64,000 bases of DNA from Warburgia ugandensis. Lineage: Eukaryota; Streptophyta; Magnoliopsida; Canellales; Canellaceae. The notes under the pieces were generated by a model. That model saw only the letters and a list, made by a program, of their open reading frames with translations. It made no database searches and had not been told where the DNA came from. Below are positions 22,887 to 35,978 of this stretch, one piece after another. The translations under genes were made by a program, and so were the position numbers. The stretch covers positions 32,572,949 to 32,636,948 of the forward strand of contig CP141136.1 of the NCBI GenBank assembly GCA_035236585.1, given 5' to 3'. How positions within the stretch are numbered: position 1 is the first letter of the stretch; each line of letters starts with the position of its first letter.

Positions 22887-24734
22887 GATGTTAAGGGTTT
22901 AATTTTGGATAAAATACCGCAAGTTTAGCATTTAATTAGATCATCCAATCATTAATTTTGTAATTTTTTTTGGATTAAATGTGCACTTTAGCTCAAATTG
23001 ATCATCTAATCATTGATTTGTAAAATTTAACAGTTAGATGATCATTAGAGTTAAGCATATTTATAAAGCATGGTTCAAGTGAATCTAATTTAGTCTTATA
23101 TGTTGCAGATCAAACAAATTGAGCATTGAATGGGTGGGATCAAATCAATGAACCATATCACTATCAAGGCAAGATGGATCAAGAGATAGTTTCTTAATTG
23201 GGAAACAAATTAAAGAGGAAACCCGTAAGAGGAAGAGAAATGGGTTGAAAGAGGAAACCAAACAAAGAAATGGGAACCTAGCAGAGTGGAATTTGTAGGA
23301 GCGAGTTTGGAAAGAAAATCCAAGGGAAATCTATAGAAGAAGAAAATTTGGAAGAAAAGGCAAAGAACTGTAGGTGGAGGTTGGAAAATGGAAAGTACAT
23401 TGCATTTATATATAAGAGGAGATCTATTCTTCGACGAAGGACGGTCTCTCTCTCTGGACTGTAAGAGACTCTCCATAGCAAGAGACTCTACATAGTAAGA
23501 TTGCATGATCTCTTCTCCTCCATTGAAACACCATCATAGAGGGTAGCATCTTCACCACCGTAGGTCTCTTTCTCCCTTCACTAGTTATACAGTAGAAAGC
23601 TAGAAGGCAAGTTGACCGTTCCACTGTAGAAACCAAAGAACTCATCTCCAATCCTGTTTTTCCTTCAACATTCCCAATTCTATTTCCCTGCCTCCATTCA
23701 TCACTTGTCATTCCCAGCATATTTTCATTCTCTGTTATCTCTCTTTCATTCTTTATTTCTTTTTCTCACCATATTCCATTCCCTGTATCACTATTTTTCC
23801 CTCCGTTTTACCACTTGTAGATCTTCATAGAATTCTCCGAAAAATTCTTCTTCGTTGTAAGTTTTCACTTATTTACAAAAAACCCAAATCAAGTTTTTCC
23901 CAATTTCCCTCTCTTTTCCTTAGTTCTCTTATCCCCTCCATCATCCTCTTCCTCAGCCATTCTCTTCTTTGTTTGGCTAAAAGAAGGAAGTTTTAGAAAT
24001 AAAATTCCAATTTTTCCCTTTAAGCTTCTATTTTAATTTCATTTGATTCCCAATTTTGACTTTTTTCCTATTTCATCTTATTCTTATCCCAGTTTCACTT
24101 CATCTCTATTTTGTTTTATTCCCATTGATTCCAGGAACTAAGTAATCCAGATCCTATTTGATTTAAGCCTAATTGAATCAACAGTTTAGCTTAAACCAAT
24201 AGGATTACTTTAGTTTCTAATCTTGTTCTCATTGGATTTTCAATTAATCTTTAGATCTTTACCTTATGACAATTCCTATCTAATCCATTGGTCCTAACCT
24301 CACTCTATCATCTAAAAATTCAATATAAGACATCCAAATCCAAATTTCTTTCCTTAATCAAAATTATCAAATTTTTTAGAGATCTATTTAATCTGATTGT
24401 TGAACCTTAATCAAAGATATGAGTGAGAGATTGATAAAGGCTGATTGATTCCGATGTAACCAGATTTGAAGAAATTTTCCACGATCAAGCTAGGAAGTTG
24501 ATTTTAGTTGTTATTTCATTAAATCTTCTACCTTTTTAGTTCAAAAATTTGTAATCTTCATTAAATTAATAGATCTAAATTTTGAGTTCATTATTATCTA
24601 ATTTCTATTTTTTAATTAATAGCTAATGAAATTTTATTTAAAATCTATTTTCTTTAAGTCGAGTCCCTATGGGATCAACTTGTACTTGCATAAGCTATAC
24701 TACAATAGCCCGTGCACTTACAAAAAACAATCAA
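22887..24734 (+). mobile_element. 5' LTR of the Athila-like element
   Basis: It aligns over its full length with 40277-42110, for example TTTAATTTTGGATAAAATAC near the start, CAAATTGATCAT, AACCCGTAAGAGGAAGAGAA and GTGCACTTAC near the end. By eye roughly 85-88% of positions agree, with several small indels, so the insertion is old. The end lies at ACAATCAA, 8 bases before the primer site. Confidence 0.85.
23407..23416 (+). promoter_or_regulatory. TATA box of the 5' LTR
   Basis: TATATATAAG followed by AGGAGA is kept in both LTRs (here and at 40785), about 510 bases into each, in otherwise diverged surroundings. Position and conservation fit the LTR promoter. Confidence 0.6.
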
Positions 24735-25595
24735 CAAGGTTTTGGCACCATTGCTGAAGACCCACAACAAAGTTTTCATATTAGAAATTGTATTATTTTA
24801 GCATTTTAGGCATTTGTAGGTGCATTTTTTAATTCTTCTTAATGCATAATCACTCTATTTCTTGAATTTGGTACTTGTTCCTATTTTTATTTTAGTGAAT
24901 TATAGTGAGTACACATTGTATTTTTCATTAATCACAAATCATTTAAAAGGGGTTGTAATAATACAGGTTAAGGGTGAACTATTGTAACATAGAAGTAGGG
25001 GTGGAGTGTAAATGGTCACATCCTTGTATGAGAAGATCTTATCTAGGACCTCATTGTGAGAAGTCCTAACTCCCTAAAATTCCTAGATTAAGATTTACAT
25101 ATTTGGAATAATTTTTCATTGATTAGTAGTGTAATTGCATATAGAAAGCATATTTGATAACTATTGCATTTGAAGGTTTACATTATTTTATTACTTTAAA
25201 CTACATTCTTAGGGCCCACTCACTTTAAGGTGATTTATATGTTGATTGAATTGCCATGGAGTGTAAAAATTAATTAGTATGGGAACCCAACACCACAAGC
25301 TCAAGGGTGGATTTCATCACCACCTCTTGGCCCTCCTAGGATAATCACCACAAGCCTGTAACCCAACCTTCCAAATTAATTTAAAATCAATTAGAAGAGA
25401 CTTATATAGGCTATCACATGCTCATAGGATCCTCTTAGAAGGAGGCAACCCATTGCTATTACAATGGTTCCTGTCTAACTAACTGTGCTAGTATTTAAAC
25501 GATTAGCTCCGCTAGCACATTCTATGACTCAGACGGCCTACGACTAACTTAGAGGGTGTGAAGTGGTTGGTTAGGTTAGGATCTCACTAGTAAGC
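24735..25595 (+). other. Leader of the Athila-like element, no ORF
   Basis: Noncoding sequence between primer site and gag; it matches the minus-strand leader at 12010-13080. The leader is interrupted after position 25595 by the solo LTR and resumes at 33361. Its end (25591-25595, taagc) is the duplicated target. Confidence 0.6.
24743..24760 (+). other. Primer-binding site, tRNA-Asp type
   Basis: TGGCACCATTGCTGAAGA differs by C/T and G/A changes from TGGCGCCGTTGCCGGGGA, the site used by Athila and related plant elements to prime first-strand synthesis. It lies just after the 5' LTR. Confidence 0.7.
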
Positions 25596-26560
25596 TATAA
25601 CGACCCGGGTTTTCATAACACTTTTTAAATTCAAAAGACATTGACTTAGTGAGCTCGATCTCTAATAAAATCATTTTTTAAAGAGTAAACAATAATGGAA
25701 GAATCTTGTTTTAAATTTACTTTGAAATCAAACCCAAGTGCCATTTTTCTTTCTCAAAAACAAGGATTCTCGATGAAATCAACACTCATTTCTACCAAAA
25801 ATCTGGCAGAGTTTCCTCTATTTTTTGGACATATGACATTTAATGCATGTCGTTGCGAAGTACCTGATAAACATTCATTGACATTTTGAAACATAAATGG
25901 AGACTGGCTCCTTTTCATACATATAACAAAATAAAAACAATTTATATCGATAAAACACACCCAGAACCTCAAGCATAGCCCAATCACATAAGTCTTCTAA
26001 TTTTTTTATTATTACATACAATGCAGTATCTTTCTCATTGGATACCACAACTTCAATTTAAAAACTGATTCTTACCTGTCCTTTTCCAAAGATCCTGTTG
26101 GCACGCCCTGTCAGTAAATAGCTCATATTCCTTAAGAGTCCTCTATTCTGAAATAATATCAACATACGAGACCTACTACTATTCTTTGTATCTTAGGCAT
26201 TGCAAACCAAAGCAATGCCTTAGCAAGCTATCACTTGTGTAGGTGGAATAAGATGCAATTATATATAAACAATTCATAATTTACCATATAGATCAATGGT
26301 TCATGTTGCATTATGCAAAAATTCAAACATCCATATTGCATAATACAAAAAAATCATTATTTGAAAAAATCAATATCAATTTGAGCATCACAGCATACAA
26401 GGCATGAAAATGCATGGATATACATCCATCAAAATAACAAAAGTCCGTGTTCACAGAACAACATAATGCATGTCATGATCCAGGAATGCCATGCACAATC
26501 AAACACTATGAGTACCTCGACTACACTCAAAGAGATGGTAATGAGTACTCATTCCAACCC

Positions 26561-26921
26561 TGGGTCCCTCACGTGTAGCTTGCATCAGTCTATTTTCCAA
26601 CGAAAGGCTGTTAGCCAAAACTATTGGCTCGTCCTCATATCGGTCCAAAACCCGACATACACCGCTTCACTTGATACAATCCGACATGGGTTCCTCACAT
26701 GCAGCCCACATTAGTCTATTTCTCAATGGAAGCCTATTAGTTAAAACTATTAACTTGCCCTCAAATCGGTACAAGACCCACCTTACCCTGCTTCACCTGA
26801 TACAATCTGACTATGGGTCCCTCATGTGCAGCCCGCACTAATCTATTTTCCGATGGAAGCCTGTCAGCCAAAACTACTTGCCCGCCCTCAAATCAATACA
26901 AGACCCGGCTTACCCCGCTTT
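26561..26921 (-). repeat. Tandem repeat in the minus-strand LTR, unit about 127 bases, 2.8 copies
   Basis: TGGGTCCCTCAC-type starts lie at 26561, 26687 and 26814, with shared blocks CTATTTTCC, AGCCAAAACTA and AAGACCCG-CTTACCCCGCTT. The third unit is cut near its end by the nested LTR at 26922. Confidence 0.85.
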
Positions 26922-27517
26922 TGTAATAACCCCAATTTTTGTAATTGATTGAGAAAATCAATAAAGTTTGAGTTTCAGATATTTGGGGCTGAAATATTAA
27001 GGTTATTTAGAATATACTTTTTATAAAAGTATAATCAAATAATAAGACATGTAAAATTGAAATTAAACTTAGAAAACCCTTCAAAATGACTGTAAGCATG
27101 ACAAATTCTGAATTTGGATGAAAAATCATTAAGTTTCTTCCTTTCTTGGACAAAAGGGTAAAATAGTAATTTTACCTAAAAATTAAAATCTCCCAAAAAT
27201 CAAAATATGAGACATAAAAATTTAGAATGTACTAAGAAATATGAATCCAATGCCACTAAGTACACTCAAATCCGAGATCATGGGAATAAAATCCAAAATT
27301 TTATACATAAATGGCAAAACAGTCTTTTTACACCATGTGGGATCCACATGGGGCCCACAAGGGACCCAAAAACGAATCTTATGAGCAGGCCACATGAAGT
27401 CATGGGTCAACAAACATCAGTTGGTCTTGGGGAAGAAAAATGGAGCACGGGAGACTTCCACGCCATTTAATAATAAAAAATTAAATATTATAACCATGAA
27501 AAAAAGACCAAAATACC

Positions 27518-27525
27518 TATAAATA
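27518..27525 (+). promoter_or_regulatory. Probable TATA box of the 4.9 kb LTR
   Basis: TATAAATA, about 600 bases into the LTR, preceded by an A-rich tract and followed by ACAACCCC and a pyrimidine-rich stretch. This matches the layout of the LTR at 5067. Confidence 0.5.
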
Positions 27526-27792
27526 CAACCCCAAAAATGCTCATAAAATCCCCACAAAATTTTCTTCAGTCTCCCTGAAAAATTAGACCTAGATCCCTCC
27601 CCAAAAACCCAAAATTTCCAAGAGATATCTCTCTTTTCAATTTCTTTTTCTTTTTAGATTGGAACAAGAGACCTAAAATCAATTAGGCATTCTGTTCCAG
27701 ATCTAATTTCATCAATTCCACCATCCAAAACTTTCCACCATATCTTATCTACAAAAACCCCAAGTAATTTCAAGATCCAACGGTTCAAACAA

Positions 27793-28198
27793 CAGGATTT
27801 TGCAAGAAAGGTAGATCTTAGGCCATATCTTCATCAACAAGGTATTCTTTTTAAATTGGGCATATAACCAAGGTTTTTTCTCCAATCAACTAGGTGGGAA
27901 TACTTTCTATAAATGTTTACTTATGTTTAATGAAAATTTTATTTTACTGTAATTTATTTTGATGAAAAAAAAAGTAATAACAGCACCTTCAATTCAGGAT
28001 TTTGCAAGAAAGGTAGATCTTAGGCCATATCTTCATCAACAAGGTATTCTTTTTAAATTGGGTATATAACCAAGGTTTTTTCTCCAATCAGCTAGGTGGG
28101 AATACTTTCTATACATGTTTACTTATGTTTAATGAAAATTTTATTTTACTGTAATTTATTTTGATGAAAAAAAAAGTAATAACAGCACCTTCAATTCA
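27793..28198 (+). repeat. Two-copy tandem duplication, unit 202 bases
   Basis: CAGGATTTTGCAAGAAAGG starts at 27793 and again at 27995. The two units differ at only about three positions (GGGCAT/GGGTAT, CAACTAGG/CAGCTAGG, TATAAATG/TATACATG). This is far closer than the LTR's match to its relatives, so the duplication is recent compared with the LTR family. Confidence 0.9.
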
Positions 28199-31100
28199 GG
28201 CCTATAGAGGACTCCGATGGAAAATAGGACCTTACCAATCGATCTAGAAGGGTCCAAAACCCCTAGGGTACAATTTTCACTAAATTTCATGAAGGTTTGG
28301 TCCCTCAATTGAGAAGGGATTGATTGGACTGTTCGATCTCCCGCTCGGATGGACAACGTGTGAAACGCTGCATGCGCGCCAGCACAAGCGCGTGCGACGA
28401 CGTCCTGCGCACGTCCTTGGACGCCCGTGCGGGCACTTCCACATTTCATCGCAGCGGATGCGCCCAACGAACAGAGCGCGTTCTGCCCGACTAATCGGGG
28501 CCATCCGTTCCTTGGGCCCAATTCAAATCCAGGCCCTAGGAAGGACTGTGAACTTCTAGATCACATTCTAGAGTCATCTGAACTCCAAATTAAGATCGAA
28601 AAGAAGCTATGGAAAGCTTGAAACATATATTTTTTGATGAAATGATAAAATAGACATAATATTCAGTAAAACTTTCTGTATTAAAGAAACAAGTTTCCAA
28701 TTTTCTAGATCTGAGATGATCAGATCTTGAAATTATGTTTTACTAATGATATACTATTGAAATAAAATGATATCTATGGTTTATTTAGACATATCTGAGA
28801 TATATTAAGGGATCTACTCATTATGGTAGAAAAACCCTAAAAATACAAAGGGACCCATTTGATCAATGAGATCAAGTGTGATCAGATCCTTGGGATGGAT
28901 AAAATGAATGTTGATATAATGAAATCCAAGAAATCATGGATGGATTATGATAAAAATGGATCAATATGATCTTTGGACCTTAATAAAGAAAATCCCCTAA
29001 ATATAACTAATACCCTTAATCAAAGGAAAAGATCTAAGATCAAATGGTTGGATCATAAGTAAAGGTTTCTAACAATGTTAATGTAATTAGTTTCATTTTA
29101 TATAATAACATTTTAAATATGATTATGTTATAAAGCATGCTAGTATAACATTTAGACTTTAGCATGATATGTGATTTCATTGTTATCATAAGGTGCTAGA
29201 TTTAATTATCTTAGGGGCACTTTAGTATGATTTCATGCCATTCTAACTTAGGACCATGCTAGAATTTCATATAAGTTTATACTATAGTATGGGATTATAC
29301 CTTAAGTCCATGTTAGTTTAAATTGAGTTATTAAGGTATATTAGTTGGAAATCATGTTAGAGTAATTTTAAGTACCTTGTCTCATTATCATTAAGTGTTA
29401 AATTATGTAGTTTTATGCTTTGAATTTATAATTCATTTTTGGTTAAATGTTATTAGTAGATCTACTTGTTATGAGATAAAGAGCATAAAACATCAAAAAT
29501 GTAATCTAATGAGAAAGTAGAGTTTCATGACACAAATAAGAATGGAGTACTTTGGACTTAATTAGTAAGGGCTATAGTTAGTAGGACAATATAAGGATTA
29601 TCAAATCCTTGGCCCAAACTAGGAGAAGAATAATAAACCCTATGAATGACATTATAAATATTCATGGACTTAATTAAAATCTATTAGAAAGAGTACTTAG
29701 GGTAAACATGCTTATAGGAACCTTATGAAAGGTTGAGCTATGGTCATTCTAGTGAATGATGAACATAGTGGTTAAGGGGGTTATCTAATAGAGCCTCGCT
29801 CTTCCCCTACCTTCCGTTGACTTTTGTGAGGTCTAAACGCTTCCTTACATGAGGATTGAAGTAATCACTTTGTGTTCACCCATTCAGCGAGTAAGCCTTA
29901 GCCAATTGGAAATAAGATGAGCAGTCTAGATTTAAGCTTAAATAAGTTCTTCAACTAGCACATTAACTGGTTGAATAATAATAATAAGAGCATAAAAGGT
30001 TAGTAAATTACCTAACCCTAATAAAAACAGTAAGTAAGATAAGGATGATCAAACAAGATCCATTAGATCTTGGATGATTAAGAACAATAAGAATAAGAAT
30101 ACTATATTGTACTTAGTATGCATGTTTATTAGTATGCTTGTTATAGTTTATTAGATTAGATAATCCAAACCCTTGATCAAAGATGATTCAAGGAAGAAAA
30201 CCAAGATCATCCTCCTTAGGGATGATCCAATAACTAAACTTAGATCAAAGAAGAACTAGATGATAGAAGATTTAGGACCCTGATCTTTATCAACATGTGT
30301 AGATTGTAAATTAATGGATCTGTGAAAGATCAAGATCAAGGAGATGGACACACAAAGACTTAGAGATAGAAAAATACTTAGATATGAATGATCTAAAGAT
30401 CATTCTAAACATTAGATCTAGTGATCAATTGGATTGTGCAAAATTTATATATTGACAATATGTATGGATGTACACATTACATACATCAGTCAGGATCATG
30501 GAAGATGGGGAAAAGAGATCAATCCTTAAAGGTAGGAGGATTTGATGAATGCATTTACATGAGATATACATTATTGTACTCATGATCTTATGTTGACAAG
30601 AGTAATGTTAATAATTGTATTAAATCTCTTGAAAACCTTATCATCCAACCAAACACATATAAGATGGTTAAGGACTAAGCTATAAGTGAATAGGGAACTA
30701 GAAAATATTTTAGCCCTAAGTAAACAGACATATGGTCTGATATATATGAACTCTATTTTACATACAAGCTTGGAGGCTTGTGAGTTTGTTTTAATAGGCA
30801 TAAGCCTAGGGGAATGCTATTGCTAGAAGAGTTATGAGGGTTTGGCCACCCGCTCCTTGAAATTTGATGATATGATGATACCTTGCCCAAAGAGAGGCTA
30901 AAAGTCGGGTGGTGGCAATTATGAGAAGGCCACCACTGTGAAAGTCTTGCCCCCCCATACGGACAGTGACATAATATTTTCCATTGCAGTATAAGTGGTG
31001 AACAGGGCAATTATCCGAGCGCGCTAGTATGGATCAGACTGCAGCATAGCAACCTTTCTGATTATTTTGCTCTATGATGCATATGAGAATAGGCATAGTG

Positions 31101-33154
31101 AAATGCCTTATGTTGTAACATAATGAAATGCTAGGTAATTGTATATTACCAATATTTTTCAAGAAGGAAAATTCCTAGTATAAGATTAGCTGTAATACTA
31201 AATTCTCATAATTGAGAGAATTGATCAGCTTAGTTGGGAATGATATTTGACTACTTTCATAAATTTAACTGGTTTACTCATGAAGAGTATGTATGTATAT
31301 AGATATACATAAATTACAAAGTAAAGAGTAGAGACATGAATAAGTTGAGGGATAATGGGATTATGAAGTATTGGAATTACATTGTCAATTATTATGCTTC
31401 TTGAAACCCCTACCAAGCATTGCTTGCTAAGATATTGTAAATGTTGCAATATCTCAGATACAAGGAAGGAGAGTTAGGAGCTGAAGACGATAGAAGACTT
31501 AAAGAGAAGAATCTTCAAGGTATACCCTTGAAGACATGTATTTTTCTTTGTTGAGAGTTTTATTGTATGGTGAGCTTGAGTTTTGGATTATGTAATTTGG
31601 ACAAATACTGTAATAGATTTGGCTGTATTGTGAACCATTGGATGGGTCCTGGAATTTAATAAAAGTATATTCCTTCAATGGAATTTTATTTTGTACTCAA
31701 ATTGTACTTATGTTATGTATGAAGTGGTGACTTGGGTTTTCAAAACAAGTTCTAAAGAAAAGAATTTCCGCTGCTTTGTTTTGCAAAAAAAAATTTACAC
31801 TCTTAAGGGCCCTGCCTGTCAAAATACTTTACAAATCATGTTACAAAAACCCGGGTCGTCACAGCTTTGTCCAATGGTCTCAATCAAGGTCCATGATGAG
31901 GTGTAATCCATCACATATCAAAACATGGATAATTTTGTAATCAAATGTCACGATGTCAAACATGAAGTACTAAAAGCATTTCAATAAATCATAAGAGCGC
32001 ATGAAACACATGCCTCAAAAATTCAAATAACAAGTCATGAATAAACAATGAACTGAAGCACTATAATATAAAAAATGTGCTCCAACATGAGCAGTTTAAA
32101 CATGATTCAATTTTAACATGCACATTCATCTTATTTTTTACATAACTGAAAATACTTGTTTCAGTACTTGAAATTCATATATAAATACATATATAGCAAA
32201 AATCTTAGCAATCTTAATTCCACTTACTCAATGGAGATTTTCAGGTTCTTTGAGATAAATAATCTATTTAGTTTGCATACGCGCTCCCAATCAGTCACAC
32301 TTCTGCAATAATACAAACACATGTTCAATTATGCAATTCCAGGACCTCTCTTAGCTTTTCCAGTATGAAAGCTCCCTCTAAGTTAGTCCTTGGCACTAGT
32401 CATCACAAGGCAAAGTGATAGTGCTCAGGGCATTTCATGGTAGTGTCTGATCACCAATCAGAAGTGTTAGGTCCTCACTACTCTACTGTCCCATCGAACG
32501 GTTTAGATTTCTCGATAAATTTTAGTCCAGATTCTTCAATTTGTGCCATGTACTAGCAATTCAATACTCTAAGACTCATCCATGGTGTCTGATCATAATT
32601 TAGACATAGCAAAATTACTATGTGAATAGTACCCAATTGGATGGCTAAGTTGTCTGATCGATTTCTAACTTAGATCAACAATTTGAGTCAATTTCAAGCT
32701 TTACCAAGTGCATACTTACCCTATCCTAGGTTTAGATCAGAAAATGGATGGCTTGATCATCCTTAAACTTAGATCTAGAATAAAACTATATAAATTTAGC
32801 CAAAAATCAAAAATTAAGGGTTGGGCTTTGTAGATCTTACCTCCTGAGAGTGTTTCCGTGTGTTTTCCACCCTTGGATTTGTTGGATTGCTAAATGTTTT
32901 GTTTGGAACCTTTAAATCCTGCCGCGCACACAGTTTTTCCTGCAATCAATGGTCTAGATCATCTTGGAATCCCCAACCATCTTAGGGGTTTTGTTCATCT
33001 CACTTTGCTAGACCAAATGATTGGCTTGGATTGTCAATCTGAGCCATCATCCTCTCCAGCGACGGCTTGGAAATTATGCAAACTCGAAACCTCTTTTGTT
33101 TTTTCTTCATTGACATTGGTGTGGGTGGGTTTTCTAGTGTGCAAATCCCAGCTC

Positions 33155-33260
33155 CCACCCTCTTCTCCCCTCCCTTCTCTTCCTCCTCTCCTCTCCTCTC
33201 CTCTCTTCTCTTCTCTTTCTTTTTCCTTCTTCTCCTCTCTCTTTCCCTCCCCTTCATCAG
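33155..33260. repeat. Pyrimidine-rich tract in the minus-strand LTR
   Basis: About 100 bases of CTCC, TCTC and TTCC runs. On the LTR's own strand it is a purine tract near the LTR start. Overlapping ORFs on both strands here are low-complexity artefacts. Confidence 0.7.
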
Positions 33261-33651
33261 TGTGTTCATTCAATTAAGTGGGGAGGGGGTGCCAATATCA
33301 ATTTGGCCCCCTCCTTTAATAATAATTTACTCTTCTTCTTCTTTTTTCTGGGATGTTACATAAGCAATGGGGCAAGTCTGACAGAGAGGAGGAGTATTAG
33401 ATTATGCTAATATAAAAGCTTCTCTCCCACACAAATTCAGCATAATCAAATTATTTGCTTGCTAGCCTTAGGGTTGTTTCAATTTTGTGCTCCATCATTG
33501 TCCATCATTAGCAATTAGACTGCATTTGCTAGGGTACTTGCTCCCTTAAAAAAAAAGAAGAGCTTATTGTATGCACTTTTGGATATGCTCTAAAACTAAG
33601 AGATTAGTTAAGTACAACCAAAATGACATACAATCAGATTAGTCACCATGA

Positions 33652-34720
33652 ATGACTAATCAACGATCACGGGGTAACTCACCCAGTGGTAGTATTACCA
33701 GTGATCAAGATCCTCCATTCACCATGAATGAGGACCTAACACCTCTAATGGATGATGAATATCAACCTCCACCAAGGAGGAATAATCATCTACCAAATGA
33801 AGATTGGAGAAGAAATAACAATATGGAGTGGGACTAATAGAGTGAACATGGGGATAATGATGTATACCAAAACTTTCATGGTAGAACTTTTAAAGACTAC
33901 TGTCAGCTTACACGCACCAATACCCATCCTATATCATTCTTCATTAGAATGTTGGGGCACTAGAATTGAAAACACGAGTAATCCAATCACTTCTCAAAGT
34001 CCATGGGTTAGGCAGTGAAAGGCCTTACTTGCATAGTAAAGAATTTGATGAGGTATGTAGTACCTAAGGAACGCAGAGTATTAGCTTATATACAATGAGA
34101 CTTAAGCTATTTCCTTTCTGTTTTAAGGGAGAGGCAAAAATGTGGTTTAATGCACTACCAGCAGGTTTCATAAGGACCTAGAATGAAATGATTAGGGAAT
34201 TCTTGAAAAAGATTTTCCTTACATATAAAACAAATACACTCTACCAAAAGATAATGAACTTCACTTAGAAGGATAAAGAATCATTCTACCAATGCTGAAA
34301 AAGGTTCAAGGATCTTTTACTCACATGCCCACATCATGGCTATGAACCATGGCGCATCATTAGCTTCTATGAGAGACTTAATTTTGACATGCGCCAGTTT
34401 ATGGAGATGGCGTGCATGGTAACTTCTTAAATAAATAACCAGATGAGGTGGAAAGGTATTTGGAATGCCTAACTGAAAGTGCATATACATGAGCCAACTC
34501 AGAAAGAGTAGAACATCCAAATAGACGCAAGCCCATTATCACATCTTCTAGGGGAGGCATGTATGCCATGTCTTACACAACTGAACTTAATGCCAGAATA
34601 CCATCCTTAGCTTGAAGAGTAGAGGCCATAGAAAATGGGGAAGAATAACTCTAAAAAGGATGAACATGTTTAGCATATGTGAAAGTACTGCACACCTTAC
34701 TTAGGAATGTCCCACCATTC
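33652..34720 (+). pseudogene. Athila-like gag, broken
   Basis: ATG at 33652 gives MTNQRSRGNSPSGS, then PPPRRNNHLPNEDWRRNNN, which parallels the minus-strand gag at 11988. Later pieces in other frames read LKLFPFCFKGEAKMWFNALP, CPHHGYEPWRI and PDEVERYLEC. Several stops and frameshifts intervene. The product would be the capsid protein. Both copies keep the same start and spacing of motifs, which supports the start choice. Confidence 0.75.
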
Positions 34721-35099
34721 CAGCATTTCAAAAGGTACTTCATGATCAGGCTAATGCACTTAAGACTTATAAAAGACCTTTCTTGCCATTCTCTAAGACA
34801 TATAATCTTAACCAGAGAAGCCATCCAAATTTTAGTTGGAGAAATGGACCAAATGCCAATGTCTCACAACCTGTCCCATACTAGCCTCACCAACAAAATC
34901 AAGGACAATCTACTCTAGGCCAAATACCAACGTCCTACTCTTGGACCGTAATTGCCTCCACCTGAAAGGCCTATAGATGATAATTTACATCAACTCATTC
35001 AAAATCAGGAGAGGAAAACTTCTCAATTAGACATTCAATTGATAGAAGCCACACAGTCTATGAATGAAAAGAAAAATATGATGAGTCAAATGTTGTAAA

Positions 35100-35880
35100 C
35101 TACGGATGTGACCATTCTTAGGAATGGTAAAAAAATTGAGAAAGATGAGCTACTAAAGACTGAACATGTAGAAAAATCCACTAATGTTAAAGAAAATTTT
35201 GAATAGAAGAACCCCAGTTCACCTGCTGAACCATGTCCTATTCCTACACAATTCCCTCACAAGTTGCGTTAAACTCCAAAGTCTACCTCTAATGATGAGA
35301 TTTTGAGATTTTCAAGCCAATAAAGATCAACATACTAATCTTGGATGCAATAAAACAAATCTCATCATATGCCAAATTCTTAAAAGACCTTTGCACCATA
35401 AAAAGAAGCTTAAATGTTCAAAAGAAGGAATTTTTTACTGAGCTAGTTATTTATATTCTTCAACATTATACACCACAAAAATACAAGGATCTAGGTTGCC
35501 CAACTCTTACTTGCATTATTGGCAACTATAAGAATAATCAATCTTTTCTTAATTTAGGATCAAGTATGAACCTACTACCATACTCAGTATAAGAACAGTT
35601 AGGTTTGGGTGAGCTTAAACCTACTTCTACTACACTCCAGCTAGCTGAACATTCTATGAAGATACTAAGTGGGGTAATAGAAGATGCACTTGTCCAAGTA
35701 GAATAGTTCTACTTTCCTGTAAATTTTCTAGTCCTAGATATACAACCAGTGGTGAATGAGAAGAATGAAATACCAGTCATCTGGGGATGACAATTTTTGG
35801 CTACATCCAATGCCTGAACTAACTGCAAATATCATGTCATGAAACTATCCATTGGTAATATGATATTACAGCTAAACATC
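35100..35880 (+). pseudogene. Athila-like aspartic protease region
   Basis: The ORF at 35341-35592 reads AIKQISSYAKFLKDLC, then YKDLGCPTLTCIIGNY, then LNLGSSMNLLPYSV. The family active-site motif is D-(L/S)-G-A-S-V-N-L-L-P; here Asp is replaced by Asn, so the catalytic residue is lost. The sequence continues after a stop with GLGELKPT and IVEDALVQVE-like pieces near 35600-35710. The protease would process the gag-pol polyprotein. Confidence 0.75.
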
Positions 35881-35978
35881 TTTGACATTTGTTAATAACT
35901 GGTGAAATCATTAATGACTTGCACAGTGTAAACATGATAAGTTCAGTTATGCAATATCAATATCTTTCATCTTCCTAA

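Larger units (their letters stand above)
26922..31863 (+). mobile_element. Solo LTR, Del-like, 4.9 kb, complete ends
   Basis: It starts TGTAATAACCCC and ends CGGGTCGTCACA. A perfect 5-base duplication gcttt flanks it (26917-26921 and 31864-31868). No gag-pol is present. At 4.94 kb it is unusually long for an LTR; part of the length is a 202-base internal duplication at 27793-28198. A TATA box is at 27518. The right half matches the truncated copy at 1185-3855. It sits inside the 127-base repeat of the older minus-strand LTR. Confidence 0.88.
25596..33360 (-). mobile_element. Solo LTR, Del-like, minus strand, with a second LTR nested inside
   Basis: The plus strand starts TATAACGACCCGGGTTTTCA, the complement of the LTR 3' end seen at 31863, and ends GGGATGTTACA, the complement of a TGTAACATCCC start. 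Perfect 5-base duplications taagc flank it (25591-25595 and 33361-33365). Without the nested insert it is about 2.8 kb, like the solo LTR at 5067. There is no internal region, so it is a solo LTR. It interrupts the leader of the Athila-like element and is therefore younger. Confidence 0.88.

Noticed and set aside
28156..28621. ORFs in another GC-rich patch
   Set aside because: Same situation within the LTR at 26922; it corresponds to the GC-rich leader region seen at 5740-5990.
33000..33363. Overlapping ORFs on both strands of about 80-127 codons
   Set aside because: They lie in a pyrimidine-rich tract of a solo LTR; low complexity keeps several frames open.
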